Origin: Xanthostigma xanthostigma
Lineage: Eukaryota; Arthropoda; Insecta; Raphidioptera; Raphidiidae
Assembly: GCA_963575645.1 (NCBI GenBank)
Contig: OY754465.1
Span: 310,001 to 374,000 of the forward strand
Direction of reading: 5' to 3'
DNA: 64,000 nucleotides
The notes beneath the pieces were generated by a model. The model had not been told where the DNA came from. It saw nothing but the letters and a program-made list of their open reading frames with translations, and searched no databases. Below are positions 9,912 through 20,808 of this stretch, piece after piece (within the stretch, counting starts at the first letter, position 1; each line of letters begins with the position of its first letter). Position numbers and translations under genes: made by a program.

Positions 9912-11230
9912 CAAAATAAATTCACTCGTCATCCATCATATTCAACCAGAGCAGTGTTCCTAACAACACCCCGCCCCCCTCCCGCCCCGCATAATACAAA
10001 AGACATATCCAATGGTACGACGGACATCCCACGCATAATATACTGTACACATTTACGCAAACTTCCCCTCGACTTTACCCTATAGATAAATTCAACGAGA
10101 TGAGCGAAAGCTTTACCGATATTGTTTGAACTGTGTTATCTTAACACTTTCAGTCCCAAACATGTAAGTCCCAATTCCAAAATCTAGGAAATGTTCTCGT
10201 CAGTCCGACACTTCCATAACCTACGACCTCGTCACCCCAAGTCAACTGCTGTGAGATATAGGAAAGCTTTAATATTACATTTTGTCTAGACTATGTTGTC
10301 TTTTATATTTTCATCTTTATTGTAAACATTTTAACACAGTTTGAACATGCGTTATAGCTCATGAAAAAATATAAAATAAAGACAGCAAAAAACAGTTGTC
10401 TGGTTTTAAGAAACCACGACGCAAGTGAAGCTTTTATTGGATTGTAGGCATTGGATTGTAGACACTTATCCATCACGATTAATTATAAACAACAATATTC
10501 ACATGAATACACGAATAAAAACATGTAAACACTGTACAGCACTTGCCCGCATGACAGACTGATTATGTGTTATACATACTACACGGTCAGCTGATGCTAA
10601 TCATGGCCTTGGCTTCTCTACCAAGCGCCTACTCCGAACGCCTTTCACTTTACCCCTACTCCGCGGCCGCCTGTAATGCGACATGCAACAGACGGCCAGA
10701 AAAAATCGGGGCGATAGAATAAAAGTTTCACTTTAATATTTGCTCGATTTTTGAGCTAACACTGTTTTAACTAAAAATATAATTAAAACCTAATTTCAAA
10801 TGTTTGATTGTATATTAAAATTGTTCTATAAATTTTAATAAAAATTTACTTTGCAAGCGCTAACATATTTTATAAAGTAAATAACCGAGACAAAAACTAA
10901 ACCATTACATTATCCATTATGTAAAACGATAATTTCCACAGTTGAATGCATTTTAATTAAAATGCATTATTAATCGAAACAAGATCCACTTTACCTAAAA
11001 ACTGTAAATAGTTATTCTAGTCGAAGTCATCGCAACGCGAGGTCATCGAACAACGCGAAGAAAATTGTACCTGTATATATAAAACTAATGTTGACTATCC
11101 AAGTGAAACTGCCAATATGATTATCAAAATTCCCATCAACCAATAATTTTCTAATTTGTTTCATTATCTGTACGTTATTTTTTTATGTTTATCTATACAA
11201 ATATTACAAAAAGGAATAAGTCTGTTATAG
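9912..11230. other. Spacer with C-rich patches
   Basis: A C-rich tract lies at about 9966-9990 and a GC-rich patch at about 10600-10690. Neither carries an open frame, tRNA-like box or inverted repeat I can support. Confidence 0.45.
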
Positions 11231-11404
11231 TGTTGTAGATAATGATGAGTATTTGGAAGGAATTCCGTGGCATAAGGATCGAAAATGAAGCAATACTGAG
11301 ATTTTTTTAAACTTGCATTTAATACTAACGTTTCGATACGTTTTGTATCATCTTCAGAGTGTTCAAATGCTGTCACATGTTATCAGTATATTGTTGTAGA
11401 TAAT
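11231..11404. repeat. 148-bp insert between 13-bp direct repeats
   Basis: TGTTGTAGATAAT is found at 11231-11243 and 11392-11404. On the minus strand the insert has a CTGAAGATGATAC...GTATCGAAACGTT string typical of dispersed insect repeats. The direct repeats look like a target duplication from retroposition, or from the same process as at 6900-6978. Confidence 0.6.
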
Positions 11405-11675
11405 CTCAGAAATTTCTGAACCGATTATTACGCTACGTAAAAAGAGGCACTGAGCAAAAATATAAAGCAAGTCAGGAATTTCGCACGCGATCTCTGAACT
11501 TAATTGTTGTAAGCTAAACTAAAAGAGCTTTCTTTTGATTATTTCGTTGTCAAATTAAAATCTACCCGTATGAATCCGAATCAGAGAAGCTATACTATAA
11601 ATTTAAATTCACAATTATTTACAATGTAAACTTGACGTCCAATCAAACTTCAATATTACATTGTAATTGTTTTTT

Positions 11676-12152
11676 ATTCAACTCATGCGCGTTATTCATG
11701 TTTTATCATGCCTAAAAACCGAACCCTAAATAGCCATTTATCGACTGGTGACAATTACTTGTCATAACTCAATGAAGATTCCTACTAGCTCGGCCATTGT
11801 GGAGTAATGAAAATAAACGTAACTATTTTCTGAGTCGTAACGAAATAGTAGGTAACAACAACTCCCTGTTGTTACCCATTGAGGCTAAAATTGAGAGGCC
11901 GAATGTTTTCGACATGGAGTTTATTCATAACCGGCTAACCTCAAACCAAAACATTGAATCGTGCTGTTTGGTGCTGTTAGTATTGACAGTTTTTTTTATA
12001 AAGAAATAAATAGATATTTACAACATCTCATTAATAACAATAAATAAAACATGAATAACGCGCAATTGTTGAATAAAATAATTATGGGCGTAACTTGTAG
12101 GCTAAGTAATGACCTGTCAGCGCGATGAATGACTTAGACTACTAGTTACGCC
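11676..12152 (+). mobile_element. TTATTCAAC element with hairpin tail, copy 1
   Basis: The left end TTATTCAACTCATGCGCGTT is inverted at 12052-12078 (ATGAATAACGCGCAATTGTTGAATAA). The element continues past that inverted copy into a stem-loop tail: GGCGTAACTTGTAGGCTAAGT pairs with ACTTAGACTACTAGTTACGCC, and the tail ends AATAACTAT. Copies at 30774-31243 (+) and 50630-51091 (-) share the same junctions, so the tail belongs to the unit. The body includes a GTAACAACAACTCC...GTTGTTACC hairpin. The 70-codon frame at 11797-12009 is not conserved as a protein and is probably spurious. Confidence 0.87.
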
Positions 12153-14473
12153 AATAACTATTACATAATCACAGAATAAAAATTCCCTAACAAGTTAATC
12201 TGGATGAACTATAAAGCAGTCAACGCCATGCGAGCTCCAATTGGACCATTAAATTCGACATCATAGAAATTTACAGTTATTTTTTAAGTGTTACGAATAC
12301 CTTGCCATTAGCATTGAGTCGTGGTATTGACCATGAATGACCACTCGCATGCATAACATTAAAGATTTGCTATGGCCAGGTTATGTCTGTCTATGAACAC
12401 TGTACCTGTATCGACACTGCAATCAAGAAAACGACGTCACCACAAAAAATCAAACCGCATACACTTTATTATTCTCAGCATGCTGTGACCACATTGGATT
12501 TAATAGAATTTAACCAGGAGATGATTAAAATTTAGAGTCAAATGGTTTGATGTTTTGTGGTTAGTTTTCATTGTAGTGTTTTCACACCATAATGATTTAT
12601 TCACTTCTCAAGATAGTCGTGCATGAAAGAAAATGTTAATTTAGTGACTCGTCTGTCTGTACTAATATCTAAAAGAAGAAATGTGTATCAATGTTATCTG
12701 TTTAAAACTTTACTTCCCGACGAGTATATTTTACCAAACAGGAGGCGTGACAATTCTAATTGAAATGTATTTTGCACACCCCTATAAAATACAGTAAAAA
12801 AATATTGCTTTTGAAAGCAAGTTGAATAGTTTTTTTTGAAATTTTAGAGGAGTTAAAAACATATAAATTTATTAATAGTTGATTGCGTTGTACCTAAATA
12901 AAAAATTCAAAAATAAACAGAGCAGTACTGCTCATGAATACCTTAATAATTAAAGAATACACATTTGTTTACGAGAAAATTTATATTCAGTACATGGTTT
13001 AGGGTTCGCCGCCGCACGTGGCTACCCTACCTTCACAAATCACCATTAAAACAATGAACTGCTCGGTCATAACATTTTATACGACCTACTAGCTCGCTTT
13101 TCTACACCGGTTTTGAAATGAACTGTATTTGAACTCGCGATCGTAGCCGAATAAAAAGTGTTCCAAACATTAAATCGGTTCAGTTGTTCTCGAGTGATAT
13201 TACAACGAACAGGAAAACCAAAATTCTTCAACACTTGCCATTCCGTTCTCGTCAATTTTGACGAACAACGTCGCGCGTTTCAAAATTGACGTACATGTAA
13301 AAAAGTTGGACTATTGTTTTAACTCGATAAAAACTTTAAAACTTTTTTTGCATATCGTGGGTATTTCTCACAATAACTGTATTGATAGTATTTAAATCTT
13401 TGATTAGAACTCTTCGATATTTGTCTGAAAAATTGGCCGATAATTTTATCGAAATGTATAATTGATAATACTTTAATTAAAATTTTAATATAAAAAAACA
13501 TAGTCGTACCTTAAGCAGTCCTCAAAATGTGTGTCATATGTATTTTGGGTGTTCCTGTTTGATTTCTTAATCATAACATAATTGACATACCTGAAACAAA
13601 AGTCATATATAATTAATCAAATATTAAACAACAATCTGATAAAGCAATATCATCTAAGTGCATATTTGTATATTAATATTACAGATTTCGGAATAATAGC
13701 AGTCGGCTTTATTATACTACAAAGGTACGTTTGATATAGATATTTTGGTAAAAGATATTCTAGTGCGTAAGTTTAAAAAAATTTGCTCTTATCAAAATTT
13801 TGTATTGAAATTACCGTTCTTAATATATTTATTTCATTTTTACTTTTCAATAAGATTGTTCTGCAATTTAGATTGTTATTAGGTCAAAAACTTGGCTTCG
13901 GAATAGCGATTTTTCGAAAATGTTAGCAGGCTGTCCGCAATATACAGACCCAATTATTAAAATCAGACATGCATTTTTATGTCACAAAAGAAAAGTTCAG
14001 TTTTGTCGACTAATGTTATTATATCGAGATAATGATTAAATAGTATTACCTATATAGGAAATGAAGAATGCGGCATTTGTGTGCGAAGATGCTACAAATT
14101 ACATAAAATGTTGGTTTTTAATTTTATTTTTTAAAGTGAAAGGACGGTAAAACCACATTTCACTTGCGTTGCATCATTTACTTTGCACTACATAATCAAT
14201 TGTTTGAAATAACGCATACTGTTCATTTGGTCAAAAACATCCGCAACAAAAAATTTACTTTAGGTTAATAATTTTTATTCCTCGTTAAAATATGTTCGTA
14301 TTATTCTTTCTTTACGTCATGAAAGGTCGAAATTCGGAAAATATTGTGGTAAGAGCGTATCATTTTTTTTACAGTAAAATTTAGTTTCGACAATTGGTTA
14401 AAATATTTTCGATTCGCTTTGTATTGTAGATAAGCGTGAAAATTCTTGCACGCGTGTAAAGACGCATTTCATC
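12153..14473. other. Spacer, with one palindrome-family fragment
   Basis: The stretch 13391-13450 matches the end of the palindrome family at 16282-16692 (AAATCTTTGATTAGAACTCT, then a TGTCTGAAAAATTGG block). A GC-richer patch at 12996-13260 is open for 62 codons on the minus strand but unrecognised. The rest is AT-rich without features. Confidence 0.5.
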
Positions 14474-14812
14474 ATGGCCGATGATGAAACTCGTCAGGAA
14501 GATCGATTACAATATTATTGGAGGAACATTTTCACGAAAACAATAATTCATCATTTGGATAACATTATATCTATCAGTTTATGTATACAAGAAAAATGTC
14601 AGTTGTTTACACAGTATATGATTTATATTCTGCGAGGAAGATTTTCTCTTCTTTCCAAATTTCATCAAGGAATTATTACACTGTCTTATATTCGAATCAA
14701 CACTCGTCTACGTATAAACCAGTGCATGGATTTTTTGATCGGTTATTGTCTACGAAAAATAACAACCGATTCACATATTATTCATGTAACCGGCTTTCGC
14801 GTTCAGCCTTAA
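14474..14812 (+). other. 112-codon open frame, unrecognised
   Basis: This is the longest open frame in the window. It starts in a fair context (ATCATGG) and its first residues, MADDETRQEDR, are acidic and polar. A segment around residues 14-32 (YYWRNIF...LDNIIS) faintly resembles the YYR..IFIPFLD..I region upstream of the hAT dimerisation domain. That likeness is weak and nothing else in the frame supports a transposase. A second frame of 85 codons overlaps it. I see no flanking splice sites, poly-A signal or TIRs that would define a gene. It stops about 90 bp before a GACGTGATAACG element. It is most likely a chance frame, or a remnant. Confidence 0.2.
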
Positions 14813-14900
14813 ATTATTTAAATTTTGATATTTTTTAAATCATCATAACTTCTAACTAAAATGGACGTGATGAGCTTTGACCTAATCAATTCAGCGTATT

Positions 14901-15471
14901 GACGTGATAACGTCTTATAAATTGATGAATCACCAATCTTATAAATTGATAAAACACCGGCTGCATGCACGAAAAAGTGTAACGTTCCGCCTGACCCTGT
15001 GCGTGCTTTTCTCGAAAACGGCCCTAACGATTTGGATGAAATTTACTGAAAAGGGATTTTGGGGGGCAAAAAATCGTTTTAGCTAGGTCTCATCTCTCGA
15101 AAAAATCGTTTTCATACAAATTTTATCATTATAAAAATCAATTTTTTGACGTATGAAAATACTTAAATATTGTAAGTAGGTTTTGGAATTTTATATAAAC
15201 AGTGAAACAATTGTTTTCAAAATATTATGACAGTTAATCTTTGAGACTTAAAATAAATACGAAAGAAAGAAAGTTAAAAAAAAACAATTATATTATAGGT
15301 GGTGAGTAATTTTAATAAATAAAATTAACCTAAATTTGAAGCAAAAGATGCAATATCATAGATTCGAATTATTATAATTATTATATAAATTTAGGTTATG
15401 TATTACGGAATACGTTATCACGTAAAACTATCGTCCGTAAACCGACTTTACAGACAACCAATTTTTTTTTT
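14901..15471 (+). mobile_element. GACGTGATAACG element, copy 2 (core type I)
   Basis: Ends are GACGTGATAACGTC and CAGACAACCAATTTTT. The inverted motif ACGTTATCACGT is at about 15413-15424. It has two 24-bp 5' units and a single AACGTTCC unit. The core is the CTCGAAAACGGCCC type shared with 2962-3539 and 47038-47618. Confidence 0.92.
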
Positions 15472-16281
15472 GTTTAGAAAAATTCACAACGCCATCATTT
15501 GTAAACTAAGGAAGATACAAAGTCAGTAGTCATCAGAATCGATTTTGGGTGACTTTTTCTATAAGAATAACCTCAGTTGTAAGACATATTATGTAAGCAA
15601 TAGCTAACATATTTTTATTGCTTTTTAAAGGATAAAGACGGTTAAAAACTTGAGAAATTTGTGAAAAATAAATTCGTTCCGTTTAGATTGATATTAAGTA
15701 TATTTATAGAAATAATCACGTTGAATCGATTCCGACCACCCACAACCCTGCGCAATTTGACTTTGACAAATCGGCCAGCCAACTTGTTCCGTTATTGTTA
15801 ATTTTAATGGCTTATATCAAAGTATGCTGAACAAATAATGTCAAATCATCTCGACTCCGAAGTACCTGATAATAAGAATGATAAAAATAAAAAATATACA
15901 AAATACATTTTTAAATAACGATATCTTATACAATAAACTTCCGGTCGTTATAAATAAATCACTACAATGCACAATTCTCAATACAGTTCCCGCTCTTGTC
16001 AACAATCTTAAAGTAAAGCGAGATGAAGATAGAATCAGTTTCGTTTTGTCATGCACTCATGCACCACAAAAGAGAGAGAGCGTGAACTACTGATTGTCGG
16101 GCACCGTATCAATGCAATTTCATAATTTCAAAGATAAGAAAATATTGATTTAAAACTTTATCTTGTGAAATGGAGCGCAACTGTACAAAAATTTTTTAAT
16201 TAAAAGAATATACTCTACCACATTAAAAAATAATAAAAAAACACATTCGTTTCAGCAACCAAATCAACTTAGTTAAGGATT
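15472..16281. other. Spacer, nothing recognised
   Basis: Two overlapping opposite-strand frames of 71 codons (15841-16093) mirror each other and carry no known motif. A purine run GAGAGAGAG lies near 16074. Confidence 0.5.
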
Positions 16282-16692
16282 CTTCAATAAATAAAATTAT
16301 CGACCAATTTTTCAGACAATATATTAACAAAAAAATATAATTAATACATTAACGTTTCAATCAGGATGTGGACCTTCTTTAGAACTGATGTAAAAAATAT
16401 AAAAAATAATTAATATTTAAAATCTAATTAGCTTTTTATAAAATCTTTCAAAATTATTTATAATGAAAAAATAATAACCTATAAATAATTTTGAAAGATT
16501 TTATAAAAAGCTAATTGGATTTTAAATATTAATTATTTTTTATATTTTTTAGATCAGTTCTGAAGAAGGTCCAAATTCGGATTTAAACGATAATGTATTA
16601 ATTATATTTTTTTGTTAATATAATGTCTGAAAAATTGGTCGATAATTTTATTTATTGAAGAGTTCTAATCAGACGTTAATCAAAGATTTGGA
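16282..16692. repeat. Long palindromic element, about 180-bp arms
   Basis: Arm 16282-16462 and arm 16480-16660 are near-complementary around a 17-bp centre. Outer ends are CTTCAATAAATAAAATTATC and its complement. A one-sided extension to 16692 matches fragments at 6913-6965 and 13391-13450. Both arms contain a degenerate CTGAAGAAGGTCC...AACGTT-like block. No protein is encoded; it is a foldback MITE. Confidence 0.92.
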
Positions 16693-16739
16693 TTAGTTAA
16701 GGATTAGTCTGAAAAACAATTTGTTGAAAAAATGGGTAG

Positions 16740-17023
16740 ATATGATACAAACACTTAAGTAAGCTCGTTGAATTCAGCGTAATTTTTTCTGTAAGCATTC
16801 TCAATTTCAAAATTTTGCGATTTTTTCAAGGCACACCCCTTTAAAATGATGCAATTTTTGACGAAACCCGAAATCTTTCGTTACTTTTGCAAAATCATCA
16901 GGCTTATTAGAAACACGCTGAATCCTATAAGGTTTTGATTCCCGAATGTCTTGACAGACAGACAACTAAGTGTGATCCTATAAGAGTTCCTTTTATCCTT
17001 TCAAGGTACGGAACCCAAAAAAA
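16740..17023 (+). repeat. Probable retroposon 3' tail (GGTACGGAACCC)
   Basis: The end reads GACAGACAGACAAC, then AAGTGTGATCCTATAAGAGT, TCCTTTTATCC and GGTACGGAACCC with an A-run. I recall this tail, often with a GACAGACAGACAG prelude, from many Lepidopteran dispersed repeats. Only one copy is present here, so its 5' limit is unknown. Confidence 0.6.
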
Positions 17024-18043
17024 GGCTAAATTTAAATATCATGGCAGCCTTTGATTCGCCCGCATGTAAAAAGCTGACTTTCGATTAATCCCAAAATTAA
17101 ATGCCATACGCGTCATTGCAATTTAACTGAAAGGCTAGGCATATAATTGAATTCCGGCGTTTAACTAAGACTAGTTGTCCAATTAATTGGCTAATTTAAC
17201 AGCTATTGGACATGAAAATTTTTTTATTATTTTGTTACCAAACCAAAACGTACCGGCGTGAATCTGGATCGGAAAGTTGTTAAGGTAAACGGCCCGACCG
17301 TGAAACAATGTCCTAATTATGAAACAGTTTTAGGAATTACGTATATTAATTAATGTTCATGATTTAATTTTTAAATAAAAGTATATTCATTTTATTATAC
17401 AGGCATTAATCTGTTTAAATGTACAGATTGCGTTAAAAAAAAGGTTATATTTTATTTAAAAATTTAATATTAGATACGACCCGACGCATTGGGCAGCAAT
17501 TTCCTCTTTTCTAGATACAATCACCGAAATTCGACGACATCATAAATATTGCATTTATTTATTTATTTTTCAATTATACCATTTCAATTTTGTTTTATAA
17601 GTATTTGCAATCACACCAAATGTGGAGGAACTCATTTGGGCATCCATCTTTGGTTTGTGTGTGTGTACATATATTTCCGATGTTTCAGCGTTCGTTTACT
17701 TACGCTTGTCACGTACTTGAACGAAGTAGGTACGTGAACCTGAACAGCTAACAACTTCACATATCTAGAGGTGTTTGCGGAACTACATTAAGTAAAAGGT
17801 ACATACAAACATTGATAGAATATTGTGATATCCAACACGACCGAATCGAAAAACTGACCGCCGGGATCTCAATCGATAAGGCGGTACGATGAATTTATTT
17901 TATTACCAAACACACCACATTATAGCATCATAGTTTTTTACAAGAGTAGTTACTAATAAGAGGCCAATTGTTCTATTTAAACTAAGTCTATAGTAAACCA
18001 ACTGCTAGGAGCGCTGGTGGGAAAAATTCTTCTGGTCCTTATC
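17024..18043. other. Spacer, nothing recognised
   Basis: AT-rich. Short GT-rich tract near 17657. No conserved frame. Confidence 0.5.
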
Positions 18044-18356
18044 GTATAGTACGCGCCAAAAATCTAAAAGGCTCGAAAGTTAGATGCGAATGCAGGCTTG
18101 CGCTTGTACAGTCTGTTGAAAAACTACAAACTCGCATCTCAACAAAACTAACATAGCAATAACAACTTGACAATAGCGTACTCGACTGTACTTTGAAGCA
18201 GGAAAGCGACAAGTGACAAAGGCAACGAGCGATCACGGCCAATCACCGACGAGCGCACGTTCCGTACAGGTAGCTGGGAGGTGGTGGGAGTATCAACGGC
18301 TCTAAAATGTGCCTTTGCGACTAACTTCCGAACCTTTTAGATGGCGCGTACTATAC
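18044..18356. mobile_element. TIR MITE, GTATAGTACGCGCC ends
   Basis: The left about 40 bp (GTATAGTACGCGCC, then ATCTAAAAGGCTCG) are the inverted complement of the right about 40 bp (CGAACCTTTTAGATGGCGCG, then TACTATAC). The interior is GC-richer with a 67-codon minus-strand frame that is unrecognised. Target duplication not resolved. Confidence 0.82.
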
Positions 18357-18431
18357 TACGCAGTACGCACTGCACTCAGAGTTACGAGCAAAGTAAAAGA
18401 GATCTCGAAATTAAAGAACTTATTTAAATGA

Positions 18432-18660
18432 AGACTTGAGATAACAAAAAAACTTTAAAAAGATTGAACTACCTCCAAGAAAAGCCACTAAAAAGCGTGA
18501 AATAATAAAGCACCAATTTAATTACTGTAACATTTTTATGTACCTCGGTACTTTTATTAAATTGGCACCGACCTCCAAAATTTATTATTTAAAGTTTTTT
18601 AGGGGCTTTTTTGAAGGCGATTCAATTTTTTAAAGGTCTTTTATCTTTTACTTTTGAGTG
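18432..18660 (-). repeat. Decayed foldback tail
   Basis: Imperfect arms 18457-18520 and 18558-18632 contain CCACTAAAAAGCGTGAAATA and, at the centre, GGAGGTCGGTGCCAATTT. These correspond position by position to the arms of the foldback tails at 991, 41544 and 48752 (ACTAAAAAGT...AATAAT...GGAGTCGGTGT). Sequence at 18700-18820 (ACTGCTGAACCGATTT and ATTAAGATCGGTTCAC) resembles the body of such elements, so a minus-strand element may run to about 18850 with its head lost. Confidence 0.65.
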
Positions 18661-18956
18661 GCTTTGTAGTACGTAGCTTACAATTAGTTATTAGCCACAT
18701 TCCTCCTTAAACTGCTGAACCGATTTAAGTAAAATTTATGTGGAACCACCCTGAAGTTATGCTTTATCGAATAGAATAAATATAATTAAGATCGGTTCAC
18801 AAATTGTGGAGGTATGAGGTAAAGCACTCATAAAAAATCTACACGAGCGAAAACGACCCGAGCCACTACAGTTTTTCATAAATCTTTCTATGCGCGTGTA
18901 TTACACTCGTATTATTCCATTTTTTTTACACGCTTTATATTAACTTCACTTGTAAG

Positions 18957-18960
18957 TTTG

Positions 18961-18990
<30 letters not shown>
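18957..18990. repeat. (GTAT)n microsatellite
   Basis: About eight uninterrupted tetranucleotide units. It is part of the element body; copy 2 has a shorter tract (60564-60577, complementary strand). Confidence 0.95.
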
Positions 18991-18991
<1 letters not shown>

Positions 18992-19059
18992 CCTCCCTTT
19001 GAACTACAGCAAGTGGTTTATTACTGTAGTGTAATATGCCAGCACTGTAACTATAGTGG

Positions 19060-19130
19060 GTAGTCGTGGGGTCTTCGCTGACGTCAACTCTCGGAATCAC
19101 GGGTCGTAGGTTCTAATCCCGTCCACGCCG
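19060..19130 (+). pseudogene. tRNA-like module (SINE-head type)
   Basis: The 3' half is clear: a T-arm of GTAGG/CCCGT around TTCTAAT and then CCACGCCGA. The B box GGTTCTAATCC differs from consensus by one base. The 5' half is degenerate. The reversed copy at about 60423-60495 has GTGGG in the T-stem and is closer to a tRNA. Confidence 0.5.
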
Positions 19131-19520
19131 AATCAATTTTTTTTTCGGCAAATTTTTGACAATAAATCGAACTAAAAAGTGGAAAATAAATATAGTTTTA
19201 AAAAAAACTAAAAAACACGCTTTATATCAAACTAAAAAGTGAAAAATAAATATAGTTTAAAAAAAAATAAAAAACACGCTTTATATCGAACTAAAAAGTA
19301 AAAAATATTTTTTTTAAAATAAGCTTAAAAAGCGTGGGGCGCTTTGTTCCACATTTTCGTACATAGAGCACCCCACGCTTTTTAAGCTTATTTTAAAAAA
19401 AAAATATTTTTTACTTTTAAGTTCGATATACCTAGAGCGTGTTTAGTTTTTTTTAAACTATATTTATTTTTCACTTTTTAGTTTGATATTCTTTAGTTTT
19501 TTTTAAACTATATTTATTAA

Positions 19521-20168
19521 ATTTATAGTTTTATTTCAAAAAGTCTCAGATGATGGAATTGTTTGCAGAATTGAAATAATAAAAGCAATTGTTAAGATTT
19601 ACTGGATTTATAAAACATTTAACTTCCAAATTTGAAGTTTATTTTAACAATGAATTAGCCATTTAAATTAATTTGAGGTTGTAAAACTTATTTATGGTTG
19701 TTTTATGGAGTCTTTAGACATAATAAACTTTTTATGAACTTCTTTACCGCATCCGTTATTAAAATATCTTCCACCTTGATGATATTTTTGCAGAACGCAG
19801 GTGATTTTCACGAGATAACTAATACCTGTAGTACTTCGTTAATGTTAGCCAATTTTGCAACCGTTAAGAATGGAAAGCACTCTTATGTTCGTGCATGATA
19901 ACGTATAAAATTTACTGTTTTTACTTGTTTTCTATTTTCGCATTTAAGATGAAATTGGAATATTTAAGTAAATAACCAATTTGATAAAACGTTCTGAAAT
20001 CTACCTATCGTAAATTTTTACTATATTTCATAATGTATTGTGCCAGTTATTTAGTTGTTTTTTTTTAGTTAATCATCAATGCATTATTATAAATAATAAA
20101 ACCAGAATTAGGGTAAAAAATTCCAACCCCTTGGAGCTACAGGACCATTCAAACTTCAAAAATTGACA
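19521..20168. other. Spacer, nothing recognised
   Basis: AT-rich, with an unrecognised 66-codon frame at 19698-19898. Confidence 0.5.
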
Positions 20169-20808
20169 TCATATATATTAATACGCTAAGGTTAAGATGT
20201 TTGCCTCCATTTTTAGAAAAAACCTCACAATTTCTCCACATAAATTATATATCATTTTACAGATAATTGCTTGCTCTACTGACATCGACAACTAAAAAAT
20301 TTATTATTGCTTTTGTTTTTGTAAATTAATTAATTATTAAACTTATACATATATACCTATAGATATACATTAAGACACAATACAGCAACGCTGAACAACA
20401 TCTGCCATCTGACGGCTTTAATTTTGAAACAACGTCAACACTTCGATCTGTCATCTGACCTTCATACAAAACATAGAGCCTTAACAAAACTGCATACTGC
20501 CATCTGACGGCTTTAATTTTGAGACAGCGAGTAACGCTGAACAACGTCACAGCAATGCTGCATGATGCCATCTGACGGCTTAGCTCAACGCTTTAGCTAC
20601 TTGCACCTCTATATGACAATTTTAGTAAAATATTTCTTCGATCTGTCATCTGAGCTTCATATTGTAATACAACAAAAAGAAGAACGTTATAAGCAGTGTG
20701 CAAAATTAGAAACGAATTGAATACCTGCAATCATATTTAAAAAATAATTTTGTAAAGTGATAATTATTATACTTATTTAGTGCGAATAATTCGCACAGGT
20801 TACTGTAG
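20169..20808 (+). mobile_element. Non-autonomous Helitron, CAGATGGCA family, copy 1
   Basis: The 5' end is A|TCATATATATTAATACG. Near the 3' end is the perfect stem-loop GTGCGAATAATTCGCAC, 11 nt before a degenerate terminus (GTAG, where copies 2 and 3 have CTAG). The interior repeats TGCCATCTGACGGCTTTA-type units three times. No TIR and no target duplication. Related copies are 32539-33135 and 55026-55490 on the minus strand. Short frames inside are antisense to the Helitron and look incidental. Confidence 0.88.

Larger units (their letters stand above)
18924..19520 (+). mobile_element. Foldback-tailed element with tRNA-like module, copy 1
   Basis: The head is TTACACGCTTTATATTAACT, followed by a (GTAT)n tract (18957-18990). 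Next is a tRNA-like module (about 19060-19130, GGTTCTAATCC as B box), then a tail palindrome. The left arm contains three 59-60-bp tandem units starting at 19168, 19228 and 19287, each with ACTAAAAAGT; the first two run on into ACACGCTTTATAT, the head motif. The palindrome core is AAGCTTAAAAAGCGTGGGG against CCCCACGCTTTTTAAGCTT. Copy 2 is at 60208-60612, reversed. Nothing is coded. The tRNA-like part suggests SINE ancestry, but the palindromic tail is not a SINE feature. Confidence 0.85.
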
